Shown here piece after piece: positions 18,503 through 26,339 of a stretch of DNA of 64,000 bases. The stretch lies in contig JAZQUU010000039.1 in assembly GCA_045631485.1 (NCBI GenBank), forward strand, positions 124,001 through 188,000. Reading direction: 5' to 3'. The first letter of the stretch is position 1. Each line of letters starts with the position of its first letter. The notes under the pieces are model-generated. The model saw only the letters and a program-made list of their open reading frames with translations. It did not search any database and was not told where the DNA came from. This DNA is from SIG452 sp045631485. Lineage in GTDB: Bacteria > Bacillota > Clostridia > UMGS1840. Position numbers and translations under genes: made by a program.

Positions 18503-18531
18503 ATCATACACTATTTTTATCATTTTGTCAA
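18503..18531 (-). promoter_or_regulatory. Sigma-A type promoter for the MBL hydrolase-hemZ transcript
   Basis: On the minus strand, TTGACA (18526-18531) and TATGAT (18503-18508) are separated by exactly 17 bp. The -35 box overlaps the clpC stop codon. The expected start is about 50 bases before the hydrolase ATG. Confidence 0.8.
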
Positions 18532-20984
18532 TTTTTTTCCAAGGAGATTTTATCATTTTTTAAAATAATTTTTCCGGGTTCATTTTTAGTAATTTCTCCC
18601 TTTAAAATCGCCTCTGCCAGAAAATCTTCAATTTGTTTTTGCACAGCTCTTTTTAAAGGTCTTGCGCCGTATTTGGAATCTGCTCCGAGCTTTGCGATAT
18701 AGGAAATCACTTCCTCAGAAATTGTAATAAAATACTCCTGATTTTTTAAACGATTCATCAATTTATCCAACATAATTATCACGATTTTTTCAAAATCGGA
18801 GAGCGTAAGTTTCCGAAAAACAATCATCTCATCAATTCTGTTTAAGAATTCAGGTCGAAAATACTTACCGAGTTTCTTTAGCACCCGATTGGAAAGCTCT
18901 TTATGACCGATTTCTTCATCTGATAACGATTCCCGAAATCCTGTGGGGCGAATTTCTTCCGTTAACTCTTTGGCACCAATATTTGAAGTCATAATAATCA
19001 GTGCATTTTTAAAGCTGACCCGCCTGCCTGAGGAATCGGTAAGAATCCCCTCATCTAAAATTTGCAAAAGCAAATGAAACACATCCGGATGCGCCTTTTC
19101 GATTTCATCAAACAAAACAAGGCTGTATGGGTGACGTCGGATTTTTTCAGTCAGTTTTCCGCCATCGGAATATCCCACATATCCGGGTGGTGAACCAATC
19201 ATTTTGGAAACACTGTGTTTTTCCATATATTCCGACATATCCAAACGAATCATAGCATCTTCCGTGCCGAAAAGTTGCTTGGCCAATTCTTTGGAGAGTT
19301 CGGTTTTTCCAACTCCCGTAGGGCCTAAGAACAAAAAAGAACCCAATGGTCTGTCAGGGTCGGAAAGCCCTGCTTTGGCGCGTCTGATTGCCTTGGAAAC
19401 CGCACAAATTGCCTCGTTTTGACCCACAATATTTTTTTCTAATTCTTCTTCCAGGTGAATAAGTTTTTCCTGCTCATCCCGAGTAATCCCCGAAAGCGGA
19501 ATCCCCGTCCATTCCGAAACAATATTGCCAATATGCTCTAAAGTAACCACCTGACCTGCCTGATGCCGTTCTTCCTTCCACTTTTCCATCTGTGTTTTAA
19601 AATCTTCATTCAAAGAAGTTTCTTCTTCTCTCATCATAAGCGCACGACTGTAATCCTGGGTGGCAATTGCCTCTTCTTTTTCCTTTAAAATTCCTTTTAA
19701 TTTTGCTTGAGTATCCTTAATATGCGGAGGAAGCGTGTGTAATTTCAACTTAATTCGGGATGCTGCTTCATCAATCAAATCAATTGCTTTATCGGGAAGA
19801 AACCGGTCTCTTAAATATCGTTGAGAAAGCTTTGCTGCACCTATGATAGCTTCCTCGGTAATTTTCACATTGTGGTGGGTTTCATAATGATCTTTAATTC
19901 CCTCTAAAATTCGCACCGTATCTTCCACGGTTGGCTCTTCCACCGTAACGGGTTGAAATCTTCGTTCCAATGCCGCATCTTTTTCGATGTGTTTTCTGTA
20001 TTCCTCAAAAGTGGTGGCGCCGATTAAATGAATTTCTCTGCGGCTCAGAAAGGGTTTTAAAATATTTGCCGCATCAATTGCACCCTCAGCGGCTCCTGCT
20101 CCCACAATGTTGTGAATCTCATCAATAAAGAGTATGATATTTTCGTTTTTTCGTGCCTCATCAATGGCTTTTTTGACTCGTTCTTCAAATTCGCCCCGAT
20201 ATTTGGTCCCCGCTAAAACCGAAGAAATGTCCAACGACAGAATTCGCTTATTTTTTAAAATATCCGGAATATCTCCATCTGCAATTTTTTGTGCCAATCC
20301 CTCAATAATTGCGGTTTTTCCCACACCCGGTTCCCCAATCAGACACGGATTATTTTTGGTGCGTCGGCACAATATCTGAATGACCCGTTCAATTTCCCTT
20401 TCTCTGCCAATGACAGGATCCACATTCCCCTCCAGACACATTTTGGTTAAATCTCTGGAAACACTGTTTAAAAACGGAGTATCCACCCCTACCTTACGGG
20501 AATGGGGTGTTGTTTTCGACTTTTCACCCAAACCGGGAGGCAACATACCACCTGAAACCATATCATAAATATCCGTTTTCATTTTTTCGGGATTTAATTT
20601 CAGTTGCAAAAGAATTCTGGACGCAATAGAATCTTCCAATGACAATAACGCCAACAACAAATGTTCTGTGCCGATGTAATTATGCCCCATTTCCTTTGCT
20701 TCCAAAAAGCTTAGTTCTATCATCTGTTTTGTTTTCGGTGTGAAAGTAACCTTTCCCGAATATACGAGTGATGTTGTTCCGTAAATCTCCTGAATTTTTT
20801 TCACCAGATTTTGTTCACTTAATCCGTTGGCGGTTAAAATACGGTGAGCAATTCCGTTTTTTTCTTTTAGGAGCCCATACAAAAGATGTTCACTTCCCAA
20901 ATAACTCTGAGAAAACTCCCTCGCCAACTGTTCCGCATAATTTAGCACCGATGCCGCTTTTTCGGTAAACTTTTTTTCAAACAT
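18528..20984 (-). CDS. clpC: ATP-dependent Clp protease ATP-binding subunit ClpC
   Basis: Class I AAA+ unfoldase that feeds substrates to ClpP. Two Clp-N repeats (first 150 residues) are followed by AAA domain 1 (GEPGVGKT), a middle coiled region with a UVR-like segment (MMREEETSLNEDFKTQM), AAA domain 2 (GPTGVGKT) and the C-terminal D2-small domain. The start is placed at the ATG at 20984 (MFEKKF...), giving 818 residues, because a purine-rich GAGGTGG precedes it. The frame stays open 27 codons upstream, but that stretch runs into the spoVM terminator. No ctsR, mcsA or mcsB genes precede it. Confidence 0.95.
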   Translation of the reverse strand: MFEKKFTEKAASVLNYAEQLAREFSQSYLGSEHLLYGLLKEKNGIAHRILTANGLSEQNLVKKIQEIYGTTSLVYSGKVTFTPKTKQMIELSFLEAKEMGHNYIGTEHLLLALLSLEDSIASRILLQLKLNPEKMKTDIYDMVSGGMLPPGLGEKSKTTPHSRKVGVDTPFLNSVSRDLTKMCLEGNVDPVIGREREIERVIQILCRRTKNNPCLIGEPGVGKTAIIEGLAQKIADGDIPDILKNKRILSLDISSVLAGTKYRGEFEERVKKAIDEARKNENIILFIDEIHNIVGAGAAEGAIDAANILKPFLSRREIHLIGATTFEEYRKHIEKDAALERRFQPVTVEEPTVEDTVRILEGIKDHYETHHNVKITEEAIIGAAKLSQRYLRDRFLPDKAIDLIDEAASRIKLKLHTLPPHIKDTQAKLKGILKEKEEAIATQDYSRALMMREEETSLNEDFKTQMEKWKEERHQAGQVVTLEHIGNIVSEWTGIPLSGITRDEQEKLIHLEEELEKNIVGQNEAICAVSKAIRRAKAGLSDPDRPLGSFLFLGPTGVGKTELSKELAKQLFGTEDAMIRLDMSEYMEKHSVSKMIGSPPGYVGYSDGGKLTEKIRRHPYSLVLFDEIEKAHPDVFHLLLQILDEGILTDSSGRRVSFKNALIIMTSNIGAKELTEEIRPTGFRESLSDEEIGHKELSNRVLKKLGKYFRPEFLNRIDEMIVFRKLTLSDFEKIVIIMLDKLMNRLKNQEYFITISEEVISYIAKLGADSKYGARPLKRAVQKQIEDFLAEAILKGEITKNEPGKIILKNDKISLEKN

Positions 20985-21003
20985 CAAACCACCTCTTCCT
21001 AAC

Positions 21004-21053
21004 ATTGTAGCCAAAAACCAAAGAAAAATACCAGAGAAAATACCAAAGAAAAA
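21004..21053 (-). promoter_or_regulatory. Tandem A/T-rich direct repeats and possible -10 box upstream of clpC
   Basis: On the plus strand, three near-identical 12-13-base units of the form ACCARAGAAAA(A)T lie head to tail at 21017-21029, 21030-21041 and 21042-21053, about one helical turn apart. A TACAAT on the minus strand (21004-21009) could be the -10 of clpC, although no good -35 is seen. This could be an activator or repressor array. The units differ from the CtsR heptad GGTCAAA. The repeats are seen directly; their function is inferred. Confidence 0.45.
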
Positions 21054-21079
21054 GGGTTGCTGCAAGGCAACCCTTTTTT
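21049..21079. terminator. Intrinsic terminator after spoVM
   Basis: Perfect 7-bp GC-containing stem, GGGTTGC (21054-21060) with GCAACCC (21067-21073), six-base loop, flanked by A5 and T6, so it can act in both directions. On the minus strand it follows the spoVM stop by a few bases and separates it from clpC. Confidence 0.9.
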
Positions 21080-21080
21080 C

Positions 21081-21155
21081 TCATTTTTTCACACCGAAAA
21101 CCCATCGAAAAAGACCTTTTAAGTAACTTGGCGGACGGTAAACAACGATTTTCAT
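21081..21155 (-). CDS. spoVM: Stage V sporulation protein SpoVM (24 residues)
   Basis: Tiny amphipathic helix that in Bacillus marks the convex forespore membrane and anchors the spore coat. The 24-codon frame begins MKIVVYRPPSYL, and Gly14, Arg17, Gly21 and a Lys-Lys end follow. From memory, B. subtilis SpoVM (26 residues) shares Met1, Lys2, Pro9, Leu12, Gly14, Arg17 and Gly21 at the same positions; Pro9 is known to be critical. AAAAGGAGA lies 8-9 bases before the ATG. Gene order rlmN-prpC-prkC-rsgA-rpe-thiN-spoVM matches Bacillus. A terminator follows directly. The usual KLP segment reads RPP here. Confidence 0.85.
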   Translation of the reverse strand: MKIVVYRPPSYLKGLFRWVFGVKK

Positions 21156-21179
21156 AATCCAATCTCCTTTTTTATTTGA

Positions 21180-21356
21180 TTAAAATTTTCGTCCACGACG
21201 ACAAATTGACCCAACACATCCCACCCCAATCAAAATGCAGGACAGTAAAATTACAATGATACTGAGCGGAACAGCCAAAGCCAGTAAAATTCCCAATCCC
21301 AGGGCGGAGAGTACCAATCCCCAACTCAGAGAAAAATATCCCCGAAAAAATTTCAC
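21180..21356 (-). CDS. Small membrane protein encoded next to spoVM, unknown function
   Basis: 58-residue hydrophobic protein. I place the start at the GTG at 21356 because GGAGG lies 9-10 bases upstream; an ATG eight codons earlier overlaps the upstream hairpin region. A short amphipathic start (VKFFRGYFSLSWG) leads into about 38 uninterrupted hydrophobic residues with one Pro, enough for a tight helical hairpin or one long helix. The tail is basic (CRRGRKF). It ends 24 bp before the spoVM ATG and shares its terminator, so the two are probably one transcript. I do not recognise a family. A sporulation membrane role is an inference from context. Confidence 0.6.
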   Translation of the reverse strand: MKFFRGYFSLSWGLVLSALGLGILLALAVPLSIIVILLSCILIGVGCVGSICRRGRKF

Positions 21357-21384
21357 ATCCCGGCACCTCCATCCTTTCATTCAT

Positions 21385-21432
21385 AAAAAAATACCGATAT
21401 AACAACAGTTCTACTATTATTATACCGGTATT
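21385..21432 (-). terminator. Terminator after thiN
   Basis: On the minus strand a 13-base arm (21420-21432, overlapping the thiN stop) pairs with 21390-21402, with one G-U pair and a 17-base loop, followed by seven T. It ends the rlmN-thiN operon and lies about 30 bp before the start of the small membrane gene, so that gene must have its own promoter or depend on read-through. Confidence 0.8.
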
Positions 21433-22054
21433 ATTTTAATTGGTTACAAATAATCAGAAGATTTCCGCAAGAAACAGAAATTTCCGCCACGTCATCTGTA
21501 ATCACATTGCTTGTTCCGATAATATCATATTTTTCCAGAAAGGCGTTGTCAAGCGGATAATAAAATCCTTTTAAGCTAACGCCCTCACAGATATCCGAAA
21601 AAGCATACAAAGAAACGGTGCATCCTTTTTTATCGGTTAAGCTTAATTTGGAATCGGTCAGATAAATCTCGGTGCTCCCATCCGTCACCACCATGGAAAT
21701 ATCCCGCACCATTGCATGCTGCAATAAACAAACATTGGCATAGCTATGGTCAAAACGGGTTCCGATTCCACCGTAAAGGACAATATTTGTTGCACCTTTG
21801 GAAAAAGCGAACCGCAACGCATATAACGTATCGGTTTCATCTTTTTCCACGGGCAATTTTACTTTTCTTAAAAAATCGGCAGGTTCTTCCGATAAGGAAT
21901 CGAAATCACCGACTAATATATCGGGTACAATGCCCACTGCTTTTGCAAGGTCGTAACCTGCGTCTGCACAAATGATATAATCAGATGCATCCGCATACTC
22001 CAAAAGCTTTTTGGGATTATGATTGTTCCCTGCCGCTATGATTAAAATATTCAA
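21431..22054 (-). CDS. thiN: Thiamine diphosphokinase
   Basis: Makes thiamine pyrophosphate from thiamine and ATP. The 207-residue protein has the N-terminal catalytic half with IICADAGYDLA and DILVGDFDSL (the GDFDSL acidic motif) and EKDETDT, then the C-terminal thiamine-binding beta domain. The start is TTG with AAAAGGAG upstream. It follows rpe with a 3-bp gap, the same order as yloS (thiN) in Bacillus. Confidence 0.93.
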   Translation of the reverse strand: MNILIIAAGNNHNPKKLLEYADASDYIICADAGYDLAKAVGIVPDILVGDFDSLSEEPADFLRKVKLPVEKDETDTLYALRFAFSKGATNIVLYGGIGTRFDHSYANVCLLQHAMVRDISMVVTDGSTEIYLTDSKLSLTDKKGCTVSLYAFSDICEGVSLKGFYYPLDNAFLEKYDIIGTSNVITDDVAEISVSCGNLLIICNQLK

Positions 22055-22057
22055 AGA

Positions 22058-22693
22058 TTATTCTCCTTTTAGCACACGAATGGTTTCTTCTCGGTTTTTG
22101 GCTCCGAATACAGAGCTTCCCGCTACAACCATCGTAACGCCTGCTTCTTCTAACTGACGAATATTGTCAGAACCAACGCCACCGTCAACCGACAATAAAA
22201 TATCTTTTCCTGCAATCATTTCTTTGATTGCACGGATTCTTTCATAGCTTGCTTCAATAAATTTCTGACCGCCGAACCCCGGATAAACAGACATTACGGT
22301 AATCATGGAAATATCGTCCAAGTAAGGCTTTAAAGCAGAAACATCGGTATCGGGACTAATGGCAAGTCCTGCTTTTTTTCCAAAACTTTGAATCAATTTG
22401 ATGCATTCGAAAATATCATCGGGTTGTTCCACATGAACGGTAATATAATCAGAACCTGCTTTTGCAAACGGTTCAATGTATTTTAGAGGATTATCAATCA
22501 TCAAATGGGTATCAAAGGGTAAATCAGAATGAGGACGGATAGAAGAAATCACACAAGGCCCAATTGTCAGATTGGGCACAAAATGACCGTCCATCACATC
22601 CAGATGCAAAAAATCTGCCGAACTTACTGCTTTTATTTCTTCTCGTAAATTGGAAAAATCAGCTGCCAATAACGAAGGGGATACTTTTACCAT
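22058..22693 (-). CDS. rpe: Ribulose-phosphate 3-epimerase
   Basis: Interconverts ribulose 5-phosphate and xylulose 5-phosphate in the pentose phosphate pathway. It is a 211-residue TIM barrel. Metal and catalytic residues sit in HLDVMDGHFVPN (about residues 31-42), DTHLMI and SVDGGV. The phosphate-binding VAGSSVFG is near the end. It is located between rsgA and thiN. Confidence 0.96.
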   Translation of the reverse strand: MVKVSPSLLAADFSNLREEIKAVSSADFLHLDVMDGHFVPNLTIGPCVISSIRPHSDLPFDTHLMIDNPLKYIEPFAKAGSDYITVHVEQPDDIFECIKLIQSFGKKAGLAISPDTDVSALKPYLDDISMITVMSVYPGFGGQKFIEASYERIRAIKEMIAGKDILLSVDGGVGSDNIRQLEEAGVTMVVAGSSVFGAKNREETIRVLKGE

Positions 22694-22708
22694 ATTTTAT
22701 TCTCCATT

Positions 22709-23590
22709 CTACTTTTTATGCCAGGGTTTAATATCTTTAATTTTCTCATAAATCTGCAGATAACTACGATATCGGGAAGATGCAATCTCCCCTGCTTGCA
22801 ATGCTTCTAACACACCGCATCCTTTTTCTTTGGTGTGCGAGCATCCTTTAAACTGACAGACAAGCTCCGAAAATTCCGGAAACATTTCGTCCAGATTGGA
22901 AATAGCAAAATCAATTTCCAAAGAAGAAAATCCGGGAGTATCTGCCACATAAGTATGAGGTGAAATCTGAAACAATTCCGAATGACGGGTGGTATGTCTG
23001 CCACGGGTGATTTTACTGATTTCCCCTGTTTTTAATTCTGCATTTTCAATCAGTTCATTGAGCAGAGAAGATTTCCCTGCTCCCGAAAATCCCGCAAACA
23101 CATTGATGCCGCCTGAAATACTTTTCTTTATCTCGTCAATTCCCTCACCTGTTACTGTGCTTGCATATATGACGGGATATCCGATACCACGGTATAAATC
23201 GCCGTATTCTGCTCCCTTTTCCAAATCGGTTTTATTGATAACAATTAAGGGTTCAATTCGGTACAGTTCACAAAAGACCAGAAGTTTATCCACAAAAAAG
23301 GTGTCAAAATCAGGCGATTTTGCAGGTGCCACAATGATGAAATGGTCCACATTGGCAATACTGGGACGAATCAACAAATTATTACGAGGTAAAACAGCAT
23401 CCAGACTTCCCTTCTTTTTTTCTTCGGAAATCACGGAAATCTCCACACGGTCACCAACCGTGGGGGTAATTTCGTTTTTTCGGAAAATCCCTCTTGCTTT
23501 ACATTCATAACAACCGTTTTCGGTTTCTACATAGTAAAAACCGCCAATCCCTTTGGTAAGCAAACCCTTCAAACCGCACCTGCACCTCAT
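22709..23590 (-). CDS. rsgA: Ribosome small subunit-dependent GTPase RsgA
   Basis: Circularly permuted GTPase that helps mature the 30S subunit. Order of parts: OB fold (about 1-75), then G4 NKTD, then the P-loop GFSGAGKSSLLN, then G3 DTPGFSS, and a C-terminal zinc knuckle with CQFKGCSHTKEKGC. The ATG at 23590 has its purines only 2-3 bases away; a TTG six codons inside (23572) gives an N-terminus (LKGLLTKGIGGFYYV) that aligns better with Bacillus RsgA, so the protein may really be 287 residues. It lies in the conserved prkC-rsgA-rpe string. Confidence 0.94.
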   Translation of the reverse strand: MRCRCGLKGLLTKGIGGFYYVETENGCYECKARGIFRKNEITPTVGDRVEISVISEEKKKGSLDAVLPRNNLLIRPSIANVDHFIIVAPAKSPDFDTFFVDKLLVFCELYRIEPLIVINKTDLEKGAEYGDLYRGIGYPVIYASTVTGEGIDEIKKSISGGINVFAGFSGAGKSSLLNELIENAELKTGEISKITRGRHTTRHSELFQISPHTYVADTPGFSSLEIDFAISNLDEMFPEFSELVCQFKGCSHTKEKGCGVLEALQAGEIASSRYRSYLQIYEKIKDIKPWHKK

Positions 23591-23612
23591 TTCCTTCTAA
23601 ATTTATGATTGA

Positions 23613-25601
23613 TTAGTTGAATTTTACATTCTGAGAGAAGAACAACTGCCCGTCGATGGTAATTTCAATCTTCTCGGTACCGCTTCCGGTAACGGTAACT
23701 GTTACACGTTTTTCAGATGTCTGATGACTCTGATGATAAACTTCGCTGCCTCCCCGTTTAATCACAACGGTTACGGTTTCTCTGTCCTGAGGTAAATCAA
23801 TGGTCAAGGACTGCTTGGAAGCCGCTTGAGGCGTGGGAGACGGAGTTGCACTGGGAGTTGCCGCTTCCACGGTGATGGTTAAACGAACAGAAGTTCCGCG
23901 CTCTGTTTTCGTATCCTTTGCCAAAGATTGCTGGGTAATTTTACCGATATCTTCGGTACCTTCTTTTTCCACAAAGGTGATAACCAGACCGCACTCAGAT
24001 GCTTTCTTGGTTGCTTCTGCTTCTGTCATTCCCACAAAATCAGGAACGGTTACTTCAGAATCGATTGCAACATATAACACCACTTCACTGCCTTTGGGAA
24101 TGCTTTTTTTCGCAGCAGGATTTTGTTTTAACACATAACCTTTTTCGTGTTCGGAGGATTCCTCTTCAATAATACGAACGGAGAATCCTGCCTTTTCCAG
24201 TTCCTGCTTTGCCTGCCGGTATTCTTTATTGGAAACATTGGGAACTTCAACTTTCACTTCGTCGCTTTCGTTTGATACAACATCCAGTTCCACTTTTGTT
24301 TTCTTCACTTTTACACGAATGTTTCCGCCGGGTGTCTGACGCAAAATAGTGCCGTCTTCTTTGGAGTCGTCTTCCACTTCATGCACAATTACGGTTAAAC
24401 CGTTATCTTCCAGTTCGGAACGGACTTCATCGATATTTTTTCCAACCACATTGGGTAATAAGTATTCTTCAGCCTTGGATACAGAAGCAAAATTGAATCC
24501 CGGGAACAACACTTTTAAGAAAATCAAAACAATGGCAACAACAACTGCAGTGGATACGCCGATGGCAGACCACATCGCAATTTTTTCCTGCTTTTTATCA
24601 AGTTGTGCCTTTCTGTTGGACAAGCGAACCGGAATTTCAACCTCACCGCGGTCCATTCCTTTATGCTCAAGGGTTTGTTCCTCAACCACTTCTACCGGTG
24701 CTTCTTCTTTTTTTGCAGCTTTTACCAGTTCAATCACTTCTGCAACAACAGCATCCTCGTTTTCTTTGGTGGTGAGATTTTCCACTTTTTTGAACTCAGT
24801 TAAATCAGCAACCATTTCTTTGGCATTCTGATAACGGTTCAAAACATCTCTCTGCATGGATTTAGTTACAATCCGAACCAATTCATTGGGAACGGTAATG
24901 TTAAGTTCTTTAATGGAAACAGGCTCGGAGCTTAAGTGCATCAGAGCAACGGACACGGGGTTTTCACCGTCATAGGGCAATTTCCCTGTCAACATTTCAT
25001 ACATCACAATCCCAAGGGAATACAGGTCACATCTGGCATCAATCATAATGCCTTTTGCCTGCTCGGGAGAAATGTAATGCACCGAACCGATTACATCACT
25101 GTCAATTTTTTTGGTTTCATTACTGTTGACTGCACGGGCAATCCCGAAGTCTGTCACCTTTAACACACCGTCTTCAGTGACAATCATATTGTGAGGTTTG
25201 ATATCACGGTGTACAATGCCGTTTTTGTGTGCACATTCCAATGCGGTTAAAATCTGCATTGATAAATTCAGTGCCACATTCCATGCCAGGACACCGTTTT
25301 CTTTAATGACATCCTTTAAGGTGACCCCTTCCACATATTCCATTACGATATAGTGAAGATTTTCTTCATCACCCACATCATAAATAGACACAATGTGCGG
25401 ACTGGATAAGGATGCAGCCGCCTGAGATTCAATATAGAAACGTTTGATAAATTCTTTATCTTCATTAAATTCTTCTTTTAAAATTTTTACCGCAACGAAA
25501 CGGTTTAAGAGGTTGCATTTCGCTTTATATACCCGCGACATTCCTCCTACGCCGATTAATTCCAAAAGCTCATATCTTCCGCCCAGAATTTTTCCAATCA
25601 T
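23613..25601 (-). CDS. prkC: PASTA-domain Ser/Thr protein kinase PrkC
   Basis: Membrane kinase that senses peptidoglycan fragments and controls growth, division and, in Bacillus, spore germination. The cytoplasmic kinase (about 1-270) has HRDIKPHN and DFGIARA; a linker and one membrane helix (about 345-367) follow. Three PASTA repeats lie outside (about 380-580). Then comes a Ser/Thr/Pro-rich stretch and an extra beta-rich C-terminal domain of about 65 residues. The length of 662 is typical. It is paired with the phosphatase prpC directly upstream. Confidence 0.95.
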   Translation of the reverse strand: MIGKILGGRYELLELIGVGGMSRVYKAKCNLLNRFVAVKILKEEFNEDKEFIKRFYIESQAAASLSSPHIVSIYDVGDEENLHYIVMEYVEGVTLKDVIKENGVLAWNVALNLSMQILTALECAHKNGIVHRDIKPHNMIVTEDGVLKVTDFGIARAVNSNETKKIDSDVIGSVHYISPEQAKGIMIDARCDLYSLGIVMYEMLTGKLPYDGENPVSVALMHLSSEPVSIKELNITVPNELVRIVTKSMQRDVLNRYQNAKEMVADLTEFKKVENLTTKENEDAVVAEVIELVKAAKKEEAPVEVVEEQTLEHKGMDRGEVEIPVRLSNRKAQLDKKQEKIAMWSAIGVSTAVVVAIVLIFLKVLFPGFNFASVSKAEEYLLPNVVGKNIDEVRSELEDNGLTVIVHEVEDDSKEDGTILRQTPGGNIRVKVKKTKVELDVVSNESDEVKVEVPNVSNKEYRQAKQELEKAGFSVRIIEEESSEHEKGYVLKQNPAAKKSIPKGSEVVLYVAIDSEVTVPDFVGMTEAEATKKASECGLVITFVEKEGTEDIGKITQQSLAKDTKTERGTSVRLTITVEAATPSATPSPTPQAASKQSLTIDLPQDRETVTVVIKRGGSEVYHQSHQTSEKRVTVTVTGSGTEKIEITIDGQLFFSQNVKFN

Positions 25602-25634
25602 AATATAATCTCCTTATTTCGATTTCTGTCTTTG

Positions 25635-26339
25635 TTAACGAAGAACCACTGTGATATTATCCGAACCACCGTATTCATTGGCAAGTTTCACCAAATTTTC
25701 AACGGCAACCTTGCGGTTGTATCGGTTTACCACGGCAAAAATTTCTTCATCCGACACATGACCCGTAAGTCCGTCGGTACATAAAAGAAGTTTGTCCGTC
25801 TTCTCGGTATCTATGAGGAAAATATCGGGATAAACCTCAGGGGCAATGCCAAGTGCTTTTAAAATTTCATTTCTGCGAGGATGAATTTTTGCTTCCTCGG
25901 GAGTGATGACTCCGCTTTTTTGCAACTCATACACGTATGAATGGTCTTTTGTAATCTGCGTAATTTTTTCTTTTCCAATCAGGTAAGCACGGGAGTCTCC
26001 AACATTTGCAACACACACTTTTTTCGCATTTCCTGCTGCCACCACCAATGTGGCACCCATACCGTGAAGCGTTGCTTTTTCGCAAGCTGCTGCAAAAATT
26101 TTCCCGTTGGCGTACGATACTGCCTGGCGAAGCGTGACTTCCGGATCAGAAAAAATGTCTTGTTTTTTTGCAAATTCCAAAATGGCCTCAATTGCCATCG
26201 CACTTGCAACCTCTCCGGCGTTGTGTCCGCCCATTCCATCGGAAACAATCATTAAAAAACCTTTTTTTCCGGTTTCAAAATAAAAACTGTCTTCATTTAA
26301 AGAACGTTTTTTTCCAACATCGCTTAAACCGTGTATCAT
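25635..26339 (-). CDS. prpC: PP2C-family protein phosphatase PrpC
   Basis: Mn/Mg-dependent phosphatase that reverses PrkC phosphorylation. The 234-residue protein has the PPM motifs: the N-terminal RSLNEDS, VSDGMGGHNAGEVAS (metal aspartate, about 33-47), NVGDSRAYL, LLCTDGL and GSDNITVV at the end. Its start overlaps the rlmN stop by 4 bp (ATGA), so translation is probably coupled. The order rlmN-prpC-prkC is as in Bacillus. Confidence 0.95.
   Translation of the reverse strand: MIHGLSDVGKKRSLNEDSFYFETGKKGFLMIVSDGMGGHNAGEVASAMAIEAILEFAKKQDIFSDPEVTLRQAVSYANGKIFAAACEKATLHGMGATLVVAAGNAKKVCVANVGDSRAYLIGKEKITQITKDHSYVYELQKSGVITPEEAKIHPRRNEILKALGIAPEVYPDIFLIDTEKTDKLLLCTDGLTGHVSDEEIFAVVNRYNRKVAVENLVKLANEYGGSDNITVVLR

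Noticed and set aside
20985..21065. 27-codon N-terminal extension of clpC
   Set aside because: It translates to a hydrophobic Phe-rich stretch from the repeat and terminator region; the ATG at 20984 has a good ribosome site and matches normal ClpC starts.
20977..21162. 61-codon frame covering spoVM and its terminator
   Set aside because: Runs through the terminator hairpin in another frame and has no ribosome site; spoVM in the alternative frame is far better supported.
21172..21405. 77-codon frame overlapping the small membrane gene
   Set aside because: Different frame from the GTG start with good ribosome site; composition (many Cys, Trp, Gly, no pattern) looks like an out-of-frame translation.
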